Shown here in pieces: positions 1 to 6,259 of a stretch of 33,091 nucleotides of DNA. Under the pieces are notes generated by a model. It made no database searches and was not told the DNA's origin. It worked only from the letters and a program-made list of their open reading frames with translations. This DNA is from a virus. The stretch is from the IMG/VR virus record IMGVR_UViG_3300022693_004339, positions 1 through 33,091 of that record; one strand, 5' to 3'. Position 1 is the first letter of the stretch. Each line of letters begins with the position of its first letter. A program made the translations under genes and the position numbers.

Positions 1-594
1 TCACTGGTTTTCTTTTGCCTCCTTGTACGTGTCTGGTGTGGATAGGTAGCCTTGTTCGTGTAGGTAGTTTATGCAGTCATTCCAACCTCTATTGATTCTG
101 TGTTGTGCGATGTTCTCGCCGACCTCTTGTTTTTTCAGCCCCTCAACATCAACCTGCGGACGCTCTAGGGCTGTACGGATCGCTTCTGCGTGATTTTCTA
201 CAAAGAGCCGCCACTCTGTTTGTGTTCCTTCTTCCAGAACAAATTCTAATGCTTTCAGTGTATCGGGATTGTAGCTTTTTTCTTGCAGGGTTTTGCCGTA
301 TTCGACACCTTTCTGGAAGATGTCGTTCTCGGCCGAGCGGCAGGTATCGCACGGGTGTGTGTGTGGGCTGTCCGGTTCGCATTCAATCCGGCCGGTGCCG
401 GCGCACGCATCGCAATGGGCTGTGTCTTTTGTTGTGCGTGTGTTCCATAGTTTGACGGCTGATTTTCCTTGTGAGAATCCTTTTGTATAGATGTTGCCGG
501 ACGACACGTGATATTTAACGCGCCCCCTTAATGACACGTGCTTCATAAGTTTGGCTTTTTTTCCCGTAAATGGGCATGGTTCTAGCTGGCTCAT
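1..594 (-). CDS. Lar-like restriction alleviation family protein with degenerate zinc knuckle
   Basis: 197 residues, last gene of the leftward operon. The first ~52 residues follow the Lar layout: an LxPCPF opening near residue 5 and a closing AVKLWNTR near residue 45, the place of the usual A-x-x-WN-R. Lar proteins of Rac and related phages reduce cleavage by type I restriction enzymes. Here the usual CPFCG is CPFTG and the second CxxC is absent, so the classical zinc site looks lost. A separate pair of CxxC motifs follows at about residues 60-85, the first a DnaJ-type CxxCxGxG, so a different zinc site may exist. The remainder is unrecognised. The ATG forms an ATGA overlap with the upstream 58-residue gene. 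The Lar call is moderate; it could simply be a phage zinc-finger protein. Confidence 0.6.
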   Translation of the reverse strand: MSQLEPCPFTGKKAKLMKHVSLRGRVKYHVSSGNIYTKGFSQGKSAVKLWNTRTTKDTAHCDACAGTGRIECEPDSPHTHPCDTCRSAENDIFQKGVEYGKTLQEKSYNPDTLKALEFVLEEGTQTEWRLFVENHAEAIRTALERPQVDVEGLKKQEVGENIAQHRINRGWNDCINYLHEQGYLSTPDTYKEAKENQ

Positions 595-767
595 TGTTCT
601 TTGTCCTTTCTGTAGATTGCAATATCGCGTTTGTGTACTGCCTTTTTGATTGCGTAATGTCCGGCGACGCTATTGATTTGTGTGGCTGTTAATGGCTGTA
701 GTGTCCTGAAATAGAATATTCCACGATCGAATATATCTACGCAGTACAGGACGCCACGGAAAATCAT
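591..767 (-). CDS. small hypothetical protein (58 aa)
   Basis: A longer frame reaches back to 890, but that would lie almost wholly inside the preceding gene. The ATG at 767 forms an ATGA overlap with the stop of the upstream gene, and this gene's own stop makes an ATGA overlap with the next start, so the 58-residue version fits the coupled operon on both sides. The product starts MIFRGVLYC, is rich in aromatic residues in its first half and in Lys/Arg in its second half. No family was recognised. Its position beside a Lar-like gene and a methyltransferase makes an accessory or counter-defence role possible, but nothing in the sequence shows it. Confidence 0.6.
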   Translation of the reverse strand: MIFRGVLYCVDIFDRGIFYFRTLQPLTATQINSVAGHYAIKKAVHKRDIAIYRKDKEQ

Positions 768-1078
768 GATGTTTTTATATCCTGCTCTGGGGTGTTGTGG
801 TGTTTGAGATATGCCATGAGAAGGTGCTTTGTTGTTACATCGTGAAATCCTTTTTCTCTGAGGTATGCTGTAAAAGCGTCCGGATTCCATTTTCTTTTGT
901 GTCCCTTTCGGGTTTCTATGAGCGCGTCAGCGTATGTTCTATAACCGAGTGCGCGCGCAAGCGCTTCGCATCTGTGGCTTGATTTCACGTGCGGTATGAT
1001 CTTTGTCAGGGCTTTCTTGATGCCTATCAGTTCATCGTGCTTGATGCCTATCAGTTCATCGTGGAGCTGTTGTGTCAT
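764..1078 (-). CDS. hypothetical protein with SSHRxEALAR-type motif (104 aa)
   Basis: 104 residues, with a strong GGAGGACAG ribosome binding site just before the ATG. Residues ~34-56 carry SSHRCEALARALGYRTYA, a short motif I associate with small phage and plasmid proteins of alphaproteobacteria, function unknown to me. The N terminus contains an exact repeat of HDELIGIK, produced by a 24-bp tandem duplication (listed separately). The C-terminal half is helical in character and basic. It overlaps the next gene by ATGA and follows the methyltransferase gene by 9 bases, so it is co-transcribed and probably translationally coupled. No catalytic residues can be named. Confidence 0.65.
   Translation of the reverse strand: MTQQLHDELIGIKHDELIGIKKALTKIIPHVKSSHRCEALARALGYRTYADALIETRKGHKRKWNPDAFTAYLREKGFHDVTTKHLLMAYLKHHNTPEQDIKTS
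1017..1064 (-). repeat. 24-bp tandem duplication inside a coding sequence
   Basis: Two adjacent 24-base units at 1017-1040 and 1041-1064 differ only at the last base. Being a multiple of three, the duplication keeps the frame and doubles the octapeptide HDELIGIK near the N terminus of the 104-residue protein. Near-identity suggests a recent slippage event. Confidence 0.95.
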
Positions 1079-1087
1079 CTGTCCTCC

Positions 1088-1585
1088 TTATAAAAATGTC
1101 ATGGGTTGGCCGGTGATGTCGCGGCAGAACCATGCTGTGTCGAACCAGCAATCATTCTTTCCCGACGGCGTGATGAAGTGGACGCGGTAGCCGAGAAAGA
1201 TAATCTCGATGCCGTGTTCCTTGTAGAGTTTGTGCCGCGCCTGTTGGCGGCCGTGTGACAGGGCCGTGATCGGCAGCAGCAAGGCAAACGGTTTGTCTTG
1301 TTCCAGGCAGCGCTTCAGGAATTGATTTTTGATCGAGAAGGGCGGGTTGGTTACGATCGCGTCGTGTTGAAGATGTTCCGCATCGTAAGTCAGGAAATTG
1401 CATCCGTTTTTGATGTCCGAAGAATAAACATAATGATGCTTCTGCAGAATATGCGATATGTGCCCTTCACCTGCGGCCGGTTCCCATATGATTTCGAAGG
1501 GCTTTAGGAACGGCAACAGGTCCAGTACCGGTTCCGGTGGTGTGTAGATGTCGTTAAATTTGCTGCTGTTTTTTAGCGGTTTCAT
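1088..1585 (-). CDS. DNA adenine-N6-type methyltransferase (orphan, phage)
   Basis: 165 residues. Motif I (S-adenosylmethionine binding) is EPAAGEG at residues 35-41, and the catalytic motif IV is NPPF at residues 80-83 in the context VTNPPFSIK, typical of N6-adenine or related exocyclic-amine methyltransferases. It is short for the class and shows no recognisable separate target-recognition domain, as is common in phage orphan enzymes. No restriction endonuclease lies next to it, so protection of phage DNA from host restriction, or regulation, is the likely role. The start follows the stop of the preceding gene by one base, and the Shine-Dalgarno sequence (AGGAAAG) lies inside that gene's end. 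Target sequence cannot be inferred. Confidence 0.85.
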   Translation of the reverse strand: MKPLKNSSKFNDIYTPPEPVLDLLPFLKPFEIIWEPAAGEGHISHILQKHHYVYSSDIKNGCNFLTYDAEHLQHDAIVTNPPFSIKNQFLKRCLEQDKPFALLLPITALSHGRQQARHKLYKEHGIEIIFLGYRVHFITPSGKNDCWFDTAWFCRDITGQPMTFL

Positions 1586-1586
1586 A

Positions 1587-1832
1587 CTATTTCTTTCCTA
1601 TGATTGCAGGATAGACCAAGCCGTTGCATTTGTTGCAATGACGGCCGTCTTGGTTTCTGGTCCAGATTGTGTCATTCACACGGAATATGAAGGGGCGCTT
1701 CAGCTTGGCGTCATAGGCAATGAATACAGCTTCCTGTCCGTCCTGTGTCCGGAATATATCGCCCGGCCTAGCGGTTGCCAGGTCTATGGTAAGCGGGCAA
1801 TCCGCAATGCGTTGTTTCTTTGGATGTTTCAT
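1587..1832 (-). CDS. hypothetical protein (81 aa)
   Basis: 81 residues between the Xre regulator and the methyltransferase. The start makes an ATGA overlap with the regulator's stop. Residues ~18-52 contain alternating hydrophobic and polar stretches suggesting a small beta-rich fold (ATARPGDIF, EAVFIAYD, RPFIFRVND), and a CNKC pair sits near residues 66-69. No family is recognised. A small DNA- or metal-binding accessory protein is possible, but the evidence is only the cysteine pair and the location. Confidence 0.6.
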   Translation of the reverse strand: MKHPKKQRIADCPLTIDLATARPGDIFRTQDGQEAVFIAYDAKLKRPFIFRVNDTIWTRNQDGRHCNKCNGLVYPAIIGKK

Positions 1833-2170
1833 GATGTCAGTCCTTTGGCGAAGGATACCAGGTGTGACCGGGCGCTTTCCGGCATGGCGCGGAATGCGGC
1901 CAGCAGCTCGAACTCCTGCTTGTTTTCAGGCAGGACGGTGAACGGCGCTTCGCCGGCGAAGAAGAATGCAACGGGGATATCGAGGATATCCGCGAATTGT
2001 TTTAGCCGGCTGGCACTGATGCGGTTTGTGCCGCGTTCATATTTCTGGATTTGCTGTTGTGCGATGCCGGTTGCGTTGGCGAGTTGTTCCTGGCTCATTT
2101 CGCGTACCATACGGAAATTGCGCAGACGTTCGCCGGCGGTGACATCGATCGGGTTCGGTTCTTTGTTCAC
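1829..2170 (-). CDS. Xre/Cro-type HTH transcriptional regulator
   Basis: 113 residues. The start is GTG at 2170, supported by a well-placed AGGAGC sequence 8 bases upstream. An Xre helix-turn-helix fills residues ~11-66, with a SQEQLANATGIAQQQIQKYERG core and a terminal helix reaching VAFFF. This closely resembles the chromosomal Xre regulators common in alphaproteobacteria, which read SQEKLGEALGITFQQVQKYEKG from memory. The C-terminal ~40 residues are helical and have no peptidase motif, so it is not a LexA-type self-cleaving repressor. It sits deep in the early operon, far from the immunity operators, and probably tunes the left operon or host genes. This is the second Xre-like regulator besides the CI-like one. 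Confidence 0.85.
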   Translation of the reverse strand: MNKEPNPIDVTAGERLRNFRMVREMSQEQLANATGIAQQQIQKYERGTNRISASRLKQFADILDIPVAFFFAGEAPFTVLPENKQEFELLAAFRAMPESARSHLVSFAKGLTS

Positions 2171-2194
2171 GGTGTGTTGCTCCTGTGGGTGTTA

Positions 2195-2521
2195 TCAGTT
2201 TATGCTTTGCTTTGTATCGGCCGATCTGTGCCGTGATACTGCGTTTTGTATTTCTTCGGCGATGATGTCGGCAGTCATCTGTGCATTTTCAGGGCCGCAC
2301 ATCTTGGCAAGGCCGCCCAGTGAAGCGATAATGTCACGCATTTTTGACGTTATCAGCGCGCTGATAACGACGTCCGGATCGATGGCGCCCTCGTATCTTT
2401 CCAGCGTATCAAGCGTATGCGTCCGCAGATCGCGGTCGATCTTTTTGGTGAGATCGATCAGCATTTGCTCTTTTTCACCCTGCGGTTCTTTTGTGTTCAG
2501 TATTAATTTTTCGGGTTTCAT
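2195..2521 (-). CDS. hypothetical protein (108 aa)
   Basis: 108 residues, mostly helical in character, acidic at the end. The ATG is preceded by AAGAAGGAC, a good ribosome binding site. No recognised motif; the central part (DPDVVISALITSKMRDIIASLGG) is hydrophobic enough to pack as a helix pair but not long enough for a membrane segment. It lies 24 bases from the Xre gene and 174 bases downstream of the putative Acb2 gene, so it may have some independent expression. Function unknown. Confidence 0.65.
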   Translation of the reverse strand: MKPEKLILNTKEPQGEKEQMLIDLTKKIDRDLRTHTLDTLERYEGAIDPDVVISALITSKMRDIIASLGGLAKMCGPENAQMTADIIAEEIQNAVSRHRSADTKQSIN

Positions 2522-2695
2522 TATGTCCTTCTTTCTGATGTTGTTTTGTTAAGTTTGAAGCAGGGAAGAGCTGTGCCGTTTATGAACGGCGGCGCTGCAA
2601 TGCGGATGTTTCACCTCAGTTAATACGCCTTAGTCTGCCCGTCCTGCCTCACGCGATGGCCTCGATGTTCGGGGCCATCTGGTGAAGCAGGTCTT
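2522..2695. other. 174-bp spacer with two hairpins in the left operon
   Basis: No convincing gene. Two inverted repeats are present: GCCGTT/AACGGC at 2575-2590 with a TATG loop, and GATGGCC/GGCCATC at 2655-2679 with an 11-base loop. Neither is followed by a T-run in the leftward direction, so they are not clear intrinsic terminators. The spacer is unusual because the rest of the operon is tightly packed; it lies on the integrase side of the operon and could hold a regulatory or attachment site, which is inference. Confidence 0.5.
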
Positions 2696-2947
2696 TTATG
2701 ATGTCAGTTGTTTGACGGCCCACATCACGGATTCTTCTAGCTTTGTGACGGCAAGAGAGGTGTATCTGCCTTGTGTCAGCTTGTTATATAGGGCATCAAG
2801 CTCTTCCGCTTTTGCCTTGATTTCATCGTGCAGGGCTTTTTCTTCATCGGTTAATGCGCGGTAACGTGGACGGAATCTGCTGATCGTTTCCTGTGTATCC
2901 TCGGATTGTCTATCGTCTGGCTGGTCTTTATATAGATGTTGTGACAT
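2696..2947 (-). CDS. Acb2/Tad1-type cyclic-nucleotide sponge (anti-CBASS / anti-Thoeris)
   Basis: 83 residues. After a polar N terminus the protein has a helical hairpin from ~residue 25: YRALTDEEKALHDEIKAKA, a turn, then SLAVTKLEESVMWAVKQLT at the end. This two-helix pattern, especially the LAxTKLEExVMWA block, is the one I associate with the phage Acb2/Tad1 hairpin family. Characterised members form oligomers that sequester cyclic oligonucleotides used by CBASS, or the ADP-ribose signals used by Thoeris, and so blunt host defence. The start abuts the integrase stop (TAA-ATG), so the gene is co-transcribed with the integrase in the early operon, sensible for a protein needed soon after injection. 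Ligand specificity cannot be read from the sequence. Some family members may have other roles. Confidence 0.72.
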   Translation of the reverse strand: MSQHLYKDQPDDRQSEDTQETISRFRPRYRALTDEEKALHDEIKAKAEELDALYNKLTQGRYTSLAVTKLEESVMWAVKQLTS

Positions 2948-4078
2948 TTATTTTCCTTTCTCTGTTTGGTTTTCTTCGTGTTGCAGGCGGAGTTTGAAGG
3001 CTTCCTGCGCGGCCTTTTTCGTCCGGACGTTGTACACCTCCAGAATTTGGTTGGCGCTACCGAGAGAGTGTCCGGATACGGATGTGATTCTGGTTACTTC
3101 CGCGCCGGCTTCGGCCAGCCGCACGACGGCGGTGTGGCGCAAGTTCTTGAATGTTTTTCCCTTGAGGGTTGGGTGGTGCTTTTGCGCCTGTTCCCTGATG
3201 TCCTGCACGATATGGGTGAAGGTGTATTCGGTGTATGGGCGGCCTTTGCTGTCCTGTATCAATGTGCCGACAAGGCTGTGTTTGCGGTTGCGTTCGATCT
3301 GTGCCGCGATGCGTTCTTTCAGCTGGGGAATTAGATCAACGGGCAGATCAACATTCGCGCCGGTCTTTGACTGGCGGATCTGTATCACGCCGTCGCGATA
3401 ATCTTTGACGGACAGTGATAAAAGGTCCATTTTGCGTTGGCCCATCCATGCGTTTATGAGTACGGCCGTGCCGACACCGAAGTGATCCATTTTGTCAGCT
3501 TGCGCGACGAACGCGGTCACATCGTCTTCGGACCAGATTTCCTGTCGCTTGGCTTTGTACTTTATGCCGGGGTTGGCGGCCGGATTGCTGCCTTTGGGAA
3601 TCCAGTTTTCGCGCTCGGCGTGTGTCATTAGCAAGCGTAATGTGCGAATGATGGTTCCGGCCTTTGCCGGCTTACCGGTGGCCAGTAATTTTTCGTAGAA
3701 AATCTGCACTGATTTGGCTGTGATCGACTTTACCGGTGCGTCGCCTGCCCAGGCTTCGATCGTTTTCCAGTTCAGGCCGTAGAGATACTGCGTTTTCGGG
3801 CTGAGATCGCGCCAGAAGCGGCTGTTCTTATAGTTTGCCCAGAGCGCCGACAATGTGCCGGGGCGTTCGGTGACCGGTGATTTTATAAGGCCGGCGCGCC
3901 ATTCATCAACGGCAGCGTTGATCCGCTGGGCTTCTGCCACGGCATCCGTATAGTTATCGGGTAGCCGTGTCAGTTTCCAGCCGGCGTCAGCGAGTTCTTT
4001 GCTCGGCTGCCAGAAATAGCGTTTTGTGCCGTTTTTTCCGGGACGTTTTGTAAAATATCGGATGGTGAGTTTTGCCAT
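2948..4078 (-). CDS. int: tyrosine integrase (site-specific recombinase)
   Basis: 376 residues, full length for a phage integrase. The N terminus (~1-60) is an arm-type DNA-binding region, residues ~70-165 form the core-binding SAM-like domain, and ~180-360 the catalytic domain. Visible active-site residues are Arg215 (GQRKMDLL), Lys238 (QSKTG), Arg314 (KNLRHT), His337 (SGHS) and the nucleophile Tyr349 (EVYNVR). The usual HxLR histidine is a lysine (K311), a substitution tolerated in several integrase branches. It should insert and, with a partner such as the AlpA-like protein, excise the phage. Unusually it sits mid-operon, with Acb2 abutting it downstream, so it is read with the early genes rather than from its own terminal location. 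Confidence 0.95.
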   Translation of the reverse strand: MAKLTIRYFTKRPGKNGTKRYFWQPSKELADAGWKLTRLPDNYTDAVAEAQRINAAVDEWRAGLIKSPVTERPGTLSALWANYKNSRFWRDLSPKTQYLYGLNWKTIEAWAGDAPVKSITAKSVQIFYEKLLATGKPAKAGTIIRTLRLLMTHAERENWIPKGSNPAANPGIKYKAKRQEIWSEDDVTAFVAQADKMDHFGVGTAVLINAWMGQRKMDLLSLSVKDYRDGVIQIRQSKTGANVDLPVDLIPQLKERIAAQIERNRKHSLVGTLIQDSKGRPYTEYTFTHIVQDIREQAQKHHPTLKGKTFKNLRHTAVVRLAEAGAEVTRITSVSGHSLGSANQILEVYNVRTKKAAQEAFKLRLQHEENQTEKGK

Positions 4079-4110
4079 CGGTCCGCGCTTTCCGTTGGTG
4101 TTGCGCCCTG

Positions 4111-4500
4111 TTACGACAGGGCTTCTTCCAGCTTTTTGTCAATAAAGGTTTGCAATTTTTGCTCAAGATAGCTTTCTATCGTGCTGGCCGCTTCATCGAT
4201 GCGCGCCTGTATATCGGCTGTGTCGATCGCCGGCGCAGCCGCAGGGGCTGTGTCGTCCTGCGTATGTGGGGACGGTGCTGTTGCCAGATATGCGTCAAGA
4301 TTATTGATGAACATTTCGGCAAAATGGTGTTCTTTGCCAGGGGCGGATGCCACAAAGGCGACGGCCATATTTTTCAGAAGAAGTTCGCGCAGCACATTGC
4401 GTGCGTCTTCTTCGGCTTTGCGCAGTTCTGCTTCGCCGGTCGGTGTTTCCTCGTGGCCGGTCTTCTTTGTGTTCGGCGTGTTTTTCGCTTTTTTACCCAT
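4111..4500 (-). CDS. hypothetical protein, helical with Ala/Pro-rich linker (129 aa)
   Basis: 129 residues with a clear AAGGAGA ribosome binding site. Three parts can be seen: a basic N terminus (~1-18, Lys/Thr-rich), a helical segment (~22-75), an Ala/Pro/Thr-rich linker (~76-95) and a C-terminal amphipathic helix with coiled-coil character (ESYLEQKLQTFIDKKLEEAL). No known family. It precedes the integrase by 32 bases. The helix-linker-helix layout would fit an oligomerising accessory protein, which is inference. Confidence 0.65.
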   Translation of the reverse strand: MGKKAKNTPNTKKTGHEETPTGEAELRKAEEDARNVLRELLLKNMAVAFVASAPGKEHHFAEMFINNLDAYLATAPSPHTQDDTAPAAAPAIDTADIQARIDEAASTIESYLEQKLQTFIDKKLEEALS

Positions 4501-4537
4501 TTTTCAATCTCCTTATGATTTGTTTTTTCGGGTTAGT

Positions 4538-4789
4538 TTAAAAAAGTGTGATGTTGTAACGTCCATCTGCCCCGACCCCCACCGTGCCGGCAAGAATTCC
4601 GTCGCGATAGAGGGCGGCCGGAATAGCGCGATCGCGCAGGCTTTCCATTTGGCGGATCATGCGATCGGGATCGCGTGAGGTAATCATGTGCGGCCGGTTG
4701 CGGCGTGCCCAGTGCAGTTCATATTCTGCGGGGGCGCTGAGGTCGGCCGGCGGTTTTTTATCACGGGGGAATGCAACAACATTGTTCAT
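4538..4789 (-). CDS. hypothetical protein (83 aa)
   Basis: 83 residues if started at the ATG at 4789, where it forms a TGATG overlap with the upstream gene; a GTG three bases earlier (4792) would form GTGA and add one residue. The N terminus reads NNVVAFPRDKKPP, a style common in small alphaproteobacterial and phage proteins. The C-terminal part alternates short strands (AALYRDGILAGTVGV, GRYNITLF), suggesting a compact beta structure. Charged and arginine-rich centre. No family assigned. Confidence 0.65.
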   Translation of the reverse strand: MNNVVAFPRDKKPPADLSAPAEYELHWARRNRPHMITSRDPDRMIRQMESLRDRAIPAALYRDGILAGTVGVGADGRYNITLF

Positions 4790-5070
4790 CACTGTTTTGT
4801 CCTTTTGTTTGGTTCGATTTCATCTGCGACCATATCCAGTCCCGCGCTGAGATAGGGGGCTTCGTTGCGATAGATCATCGATGTGCTGCGCAGGGCAGAA
4901 ACAAGCTGTTCTTCCTGAAGCGTGCCGGCGTTGATCGCGTTGATGATCGTGAGCGTTTCGATCAAGGCGCGCTGTTCCGGCGGCATCGCCGATAATTTTC
5001 GGCGGGCGAATTGTTCGAGCTGTTCTGTTATGTCGGTTACGTTTTTGTTCTTTTTGTTCATTTTGTTCAT
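4789..5070 (-). CDS. hypothetical protein (93 aa)
   Basis: 93 residues. The start region repeats MNK twice (a 9-base repeat), so translation could begin at either ATG; the first has AGGTGA at good distance. The rest is helical: TDITEQLEQFARRKLSAMPPEQRALIETLTIINAIN. It overlaps the next gene and follows the 205-residue gene closely. No recognised motif. Confidence 0.65.
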   Translation of the reverse strand: MNKMNKKNKNVTDITEQLEQFARRKLSAMPPEQRALIETLTIINAINAGTLQEEQLVSALRSTSMIYRNEAPYLSAGLDMVADEIEPNKRTKQ

Positions 5071-5080
5071 GGCGCGTCAC

Positions 5081-5698
5081 CTATAGATGTGCGGCGGGTG
5101 TATAGCCGCCGGCATAGCGTGTCGGGCATTTGGTGACGGTCTGGCCGCCGCTTTCCGTTTTTTCCAGTGGCTCGAATTTTGAGCCGTCCGGATTTTTCAG
5201 AACGCGGGCGGTTGCGGGGCGTTTGCTCTCGTTCAGCTCGACATAATGTTTACCCGCTAGTGCTTTTAATTGGGATAATACGTTTTTCGGTTCGATATAG
5301 ATGTTTTTGCAGCGCGATATATTGCGGGCCGTGATAGGTTTTCCGGCATGTGCCAGGCGAACAGCGGCGTCGAGTGTTTCGCGCTGTCGCGGTGAAAGCG
5401 TGGCTTTCTTTGTTTCTTTAGGGGGCGTTGCGGGTGTTTCCGGTTTCTGGGTTTGTTTCTGTGCCGGTTGCGGTAGGTCTGTCTCGTCGATGGCGCTTGC
5501 GCGGACGGTGAAGACGGAGCCTGTAAATTGTTTCTCAGCCGCATTGGCTGCCAATCTGCGAAGATGGTTGTATAGGATGTTTGTTTCCTCGACGATGTCC
5601 CGGATGGGTGTGTGCGGCCGTAATGTGTTGGCTGTTTCAATTTGTGCCATGAGGATTTGCTCTTTCGAAATGTTCAGGGCTTCTTTTGTCTGTGTCAT
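5081..5698 (-). CDS. hypothetical protein with C-terminal winged-helix-like region (205 aa)
   Basis: The frame is open to 5848, but the ATG at 5698 has an excellent AGGAAGGA site upstream and the longer version would overlap the AlpA-like gene by over 100 bases, so 205 residues is preferred. An N-terminal helical part (~1-60) is followed by a Pro/Thr/Lys-rich linker (~72-95) and a C-terminal region LSPRQRETLDAAVRLAHAGK...ITARNIS...NVLSQLKALA (~97-150) resembling a winged helix. Such a layout fits a DNA-binding protein of the early operon. Direct function is unknown. Confidence 0.65.
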   Translation of the reverse strand: MTQTKEALNISKEQILMAQIETANTLRPHTPIRDIVEETNILYNHLRRLAANAAEKQFTGSVFTVRASAIDETDLPQPAQKQTQKPETPATPPKETKKATLSPRQRETLDAAVRLAHAGKPITARNISRCKNIYIEPKNVLSQLKALAGKHYVELNESKRPATARVLKNPDGSKFEPLEKTESGGQTVTKCPTRYAGGYTPAAHL

Positions 5699-5739
5699 TG
5701 TTCTGTGGTCCTTCCTGTTTTTAGCCTGCTCTTTAGTCT

Positions 5740-6027
5740 TTAGATCGTTATCGTTGCGGCGCGGTCGGATAAGGTTTTTTCCCAGTCCGTTACGAGGTTG
5801 CCGGCATCGGGGGTGATGTGACGGTGGTTTGTGTGTCCGTCGATCCATGTTTCGATCGCTTTGCGGTCGTAGCGCCGTGACCCGAATTCGTCTGTATCAA
5901 GAACGGGTTGCGGAAAGCCGCGTGCATAGAGCCGGTCGCGATGGCGGTGAAGCCATGCGCGTGAAAAACCGAGCAGGGCGGCCGTGGCATCTTCGTCGAT
6001 AAGGCGGGGTGTTATTGTTGCGTTCAT
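5740..6027 (-). CDS. AlpA-like helix-turn-helix protein (possible excisionase/regulator)
   Basis: 95 residues from the ATG at 6027, which overlaps the stop of the upstream 41-residue gene as TGATG; a GTG at 6039 is possible. Residues ~6-55 follow the MerR/AlpA small-HTH pattern: RLIDEDATAALLGFSRAWLHRHRDRL, then GFPQPV, then RRYDRKAIETWID. AlpA-family proteins act as regulators of integrase genes or as excision factors. Being the second gene of the operon that also carries int, an excisionase or early regulator role is attractive but unproven. The C-terminal ~35 residues lack a recognised motif. Confidence 0.75.
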   Translation of the reverse strand: MNATITPRLIDEDATAALLGFSRAWLHRHRDRLYARGFPQPVLDTDEFGSRRYDRKAIETWIDGHTNHRHITPDAGNLVTDWEKTLSDRAATITI

Positions 6028-6152
6028 CACAGCACCCACTTTCTGTTGAAGCGCCGGCGGCGGCGGTGAATGCGGGTGGCTTTGTTGAGCCGGGCCTGAA
6101 CGGCCAGAGAAAAATCAGACAGATTTTTCAGGACAAAGGTTTTAATGCGCAT
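6027..6152 (-). CDS. small arginine-rich protein, first gene of the left operon (41 aa)
   Basis: A 41-residue gene read directly from the sequence. The ATG at 6152 is preceded by TACGGAGAAC, a good ribosome binding site, and the stop overlaps the AlpA-like ATG as TGATG. The product starts MRIKTFVLKNLSDFSL and ends in a cluster of arginines near residues 30-37, then WVL. The high positive charge suggests nucleic-acid binding or a leader-peptide role coupling translation of the next gene. It is the promoter-proximal gene of the operon. Confidence 0.7.
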   Translation of the reverse strand: MRIKTFVLKNLSDFSLAVQARLNKATRIHRRRRRFNRKWVL

Positions 6153-6181
6153 TGTTTGTTCTCCGTAAAGTTGTTACGAAG

Positions 6182-6211
6182 AATATCAATTTATTTTTGG
6201 CAAGATGTCAA
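6182..6211 (-). promoter_or_regulatory. left early promoter overlapping a repressor operator
   Basis: Read leftward, a perfect -35 TTGACA (6211-6206) is followed after 18 bases by GATATT (6187-6182), a 4/6 match to TATAAT. The -35 is part of the operator TTGACATCTTGCCAA (6197-6211), which matches 13 of 15 bases of the immunity palindrome at 7255-7269. Repressor binding here would block the promoter. The ribosome binding site of the first gene lies about 20 bases downstream. Confidence 0.7.
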
Positions 6212-6232
6212 CATATTTCCAAAAATAAATTG
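6187..6232. repeat. perfect 14-bp inverted repeat flanking the left operator
   Basis: CAATTTATTTTTGG at 6187-6200 and its exact reverse complement at 6219-6232 are separated by 18 bases. The left arm overlaps the start of the 15-bp operator, and a further TTGGCA half-site begins at 6231. The AT-rich dyad frames the promoter and may support cooperative or looped repressor binding. Confidence 0.85.
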
Positions 6233-6259
6233 GCAAAAAATGTTATTGATTAAAAAAAT

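Noticed and set aside
2590-2720. Very short coupled frames on the minus strand downstream of the Acb2-like gene
   Set aside because: Frames of 10-30 codons with GTG starts can be drawn, but none has a good ribosome binding site and protein-like composition together.
5699-5848. Longer 255-residue form of the winged-helix-like protein
   Set aside because: It would overlap the AlpA-like gene over 100 bases, and the internal ATG at 5698 has a strong AGGAAGGA site.
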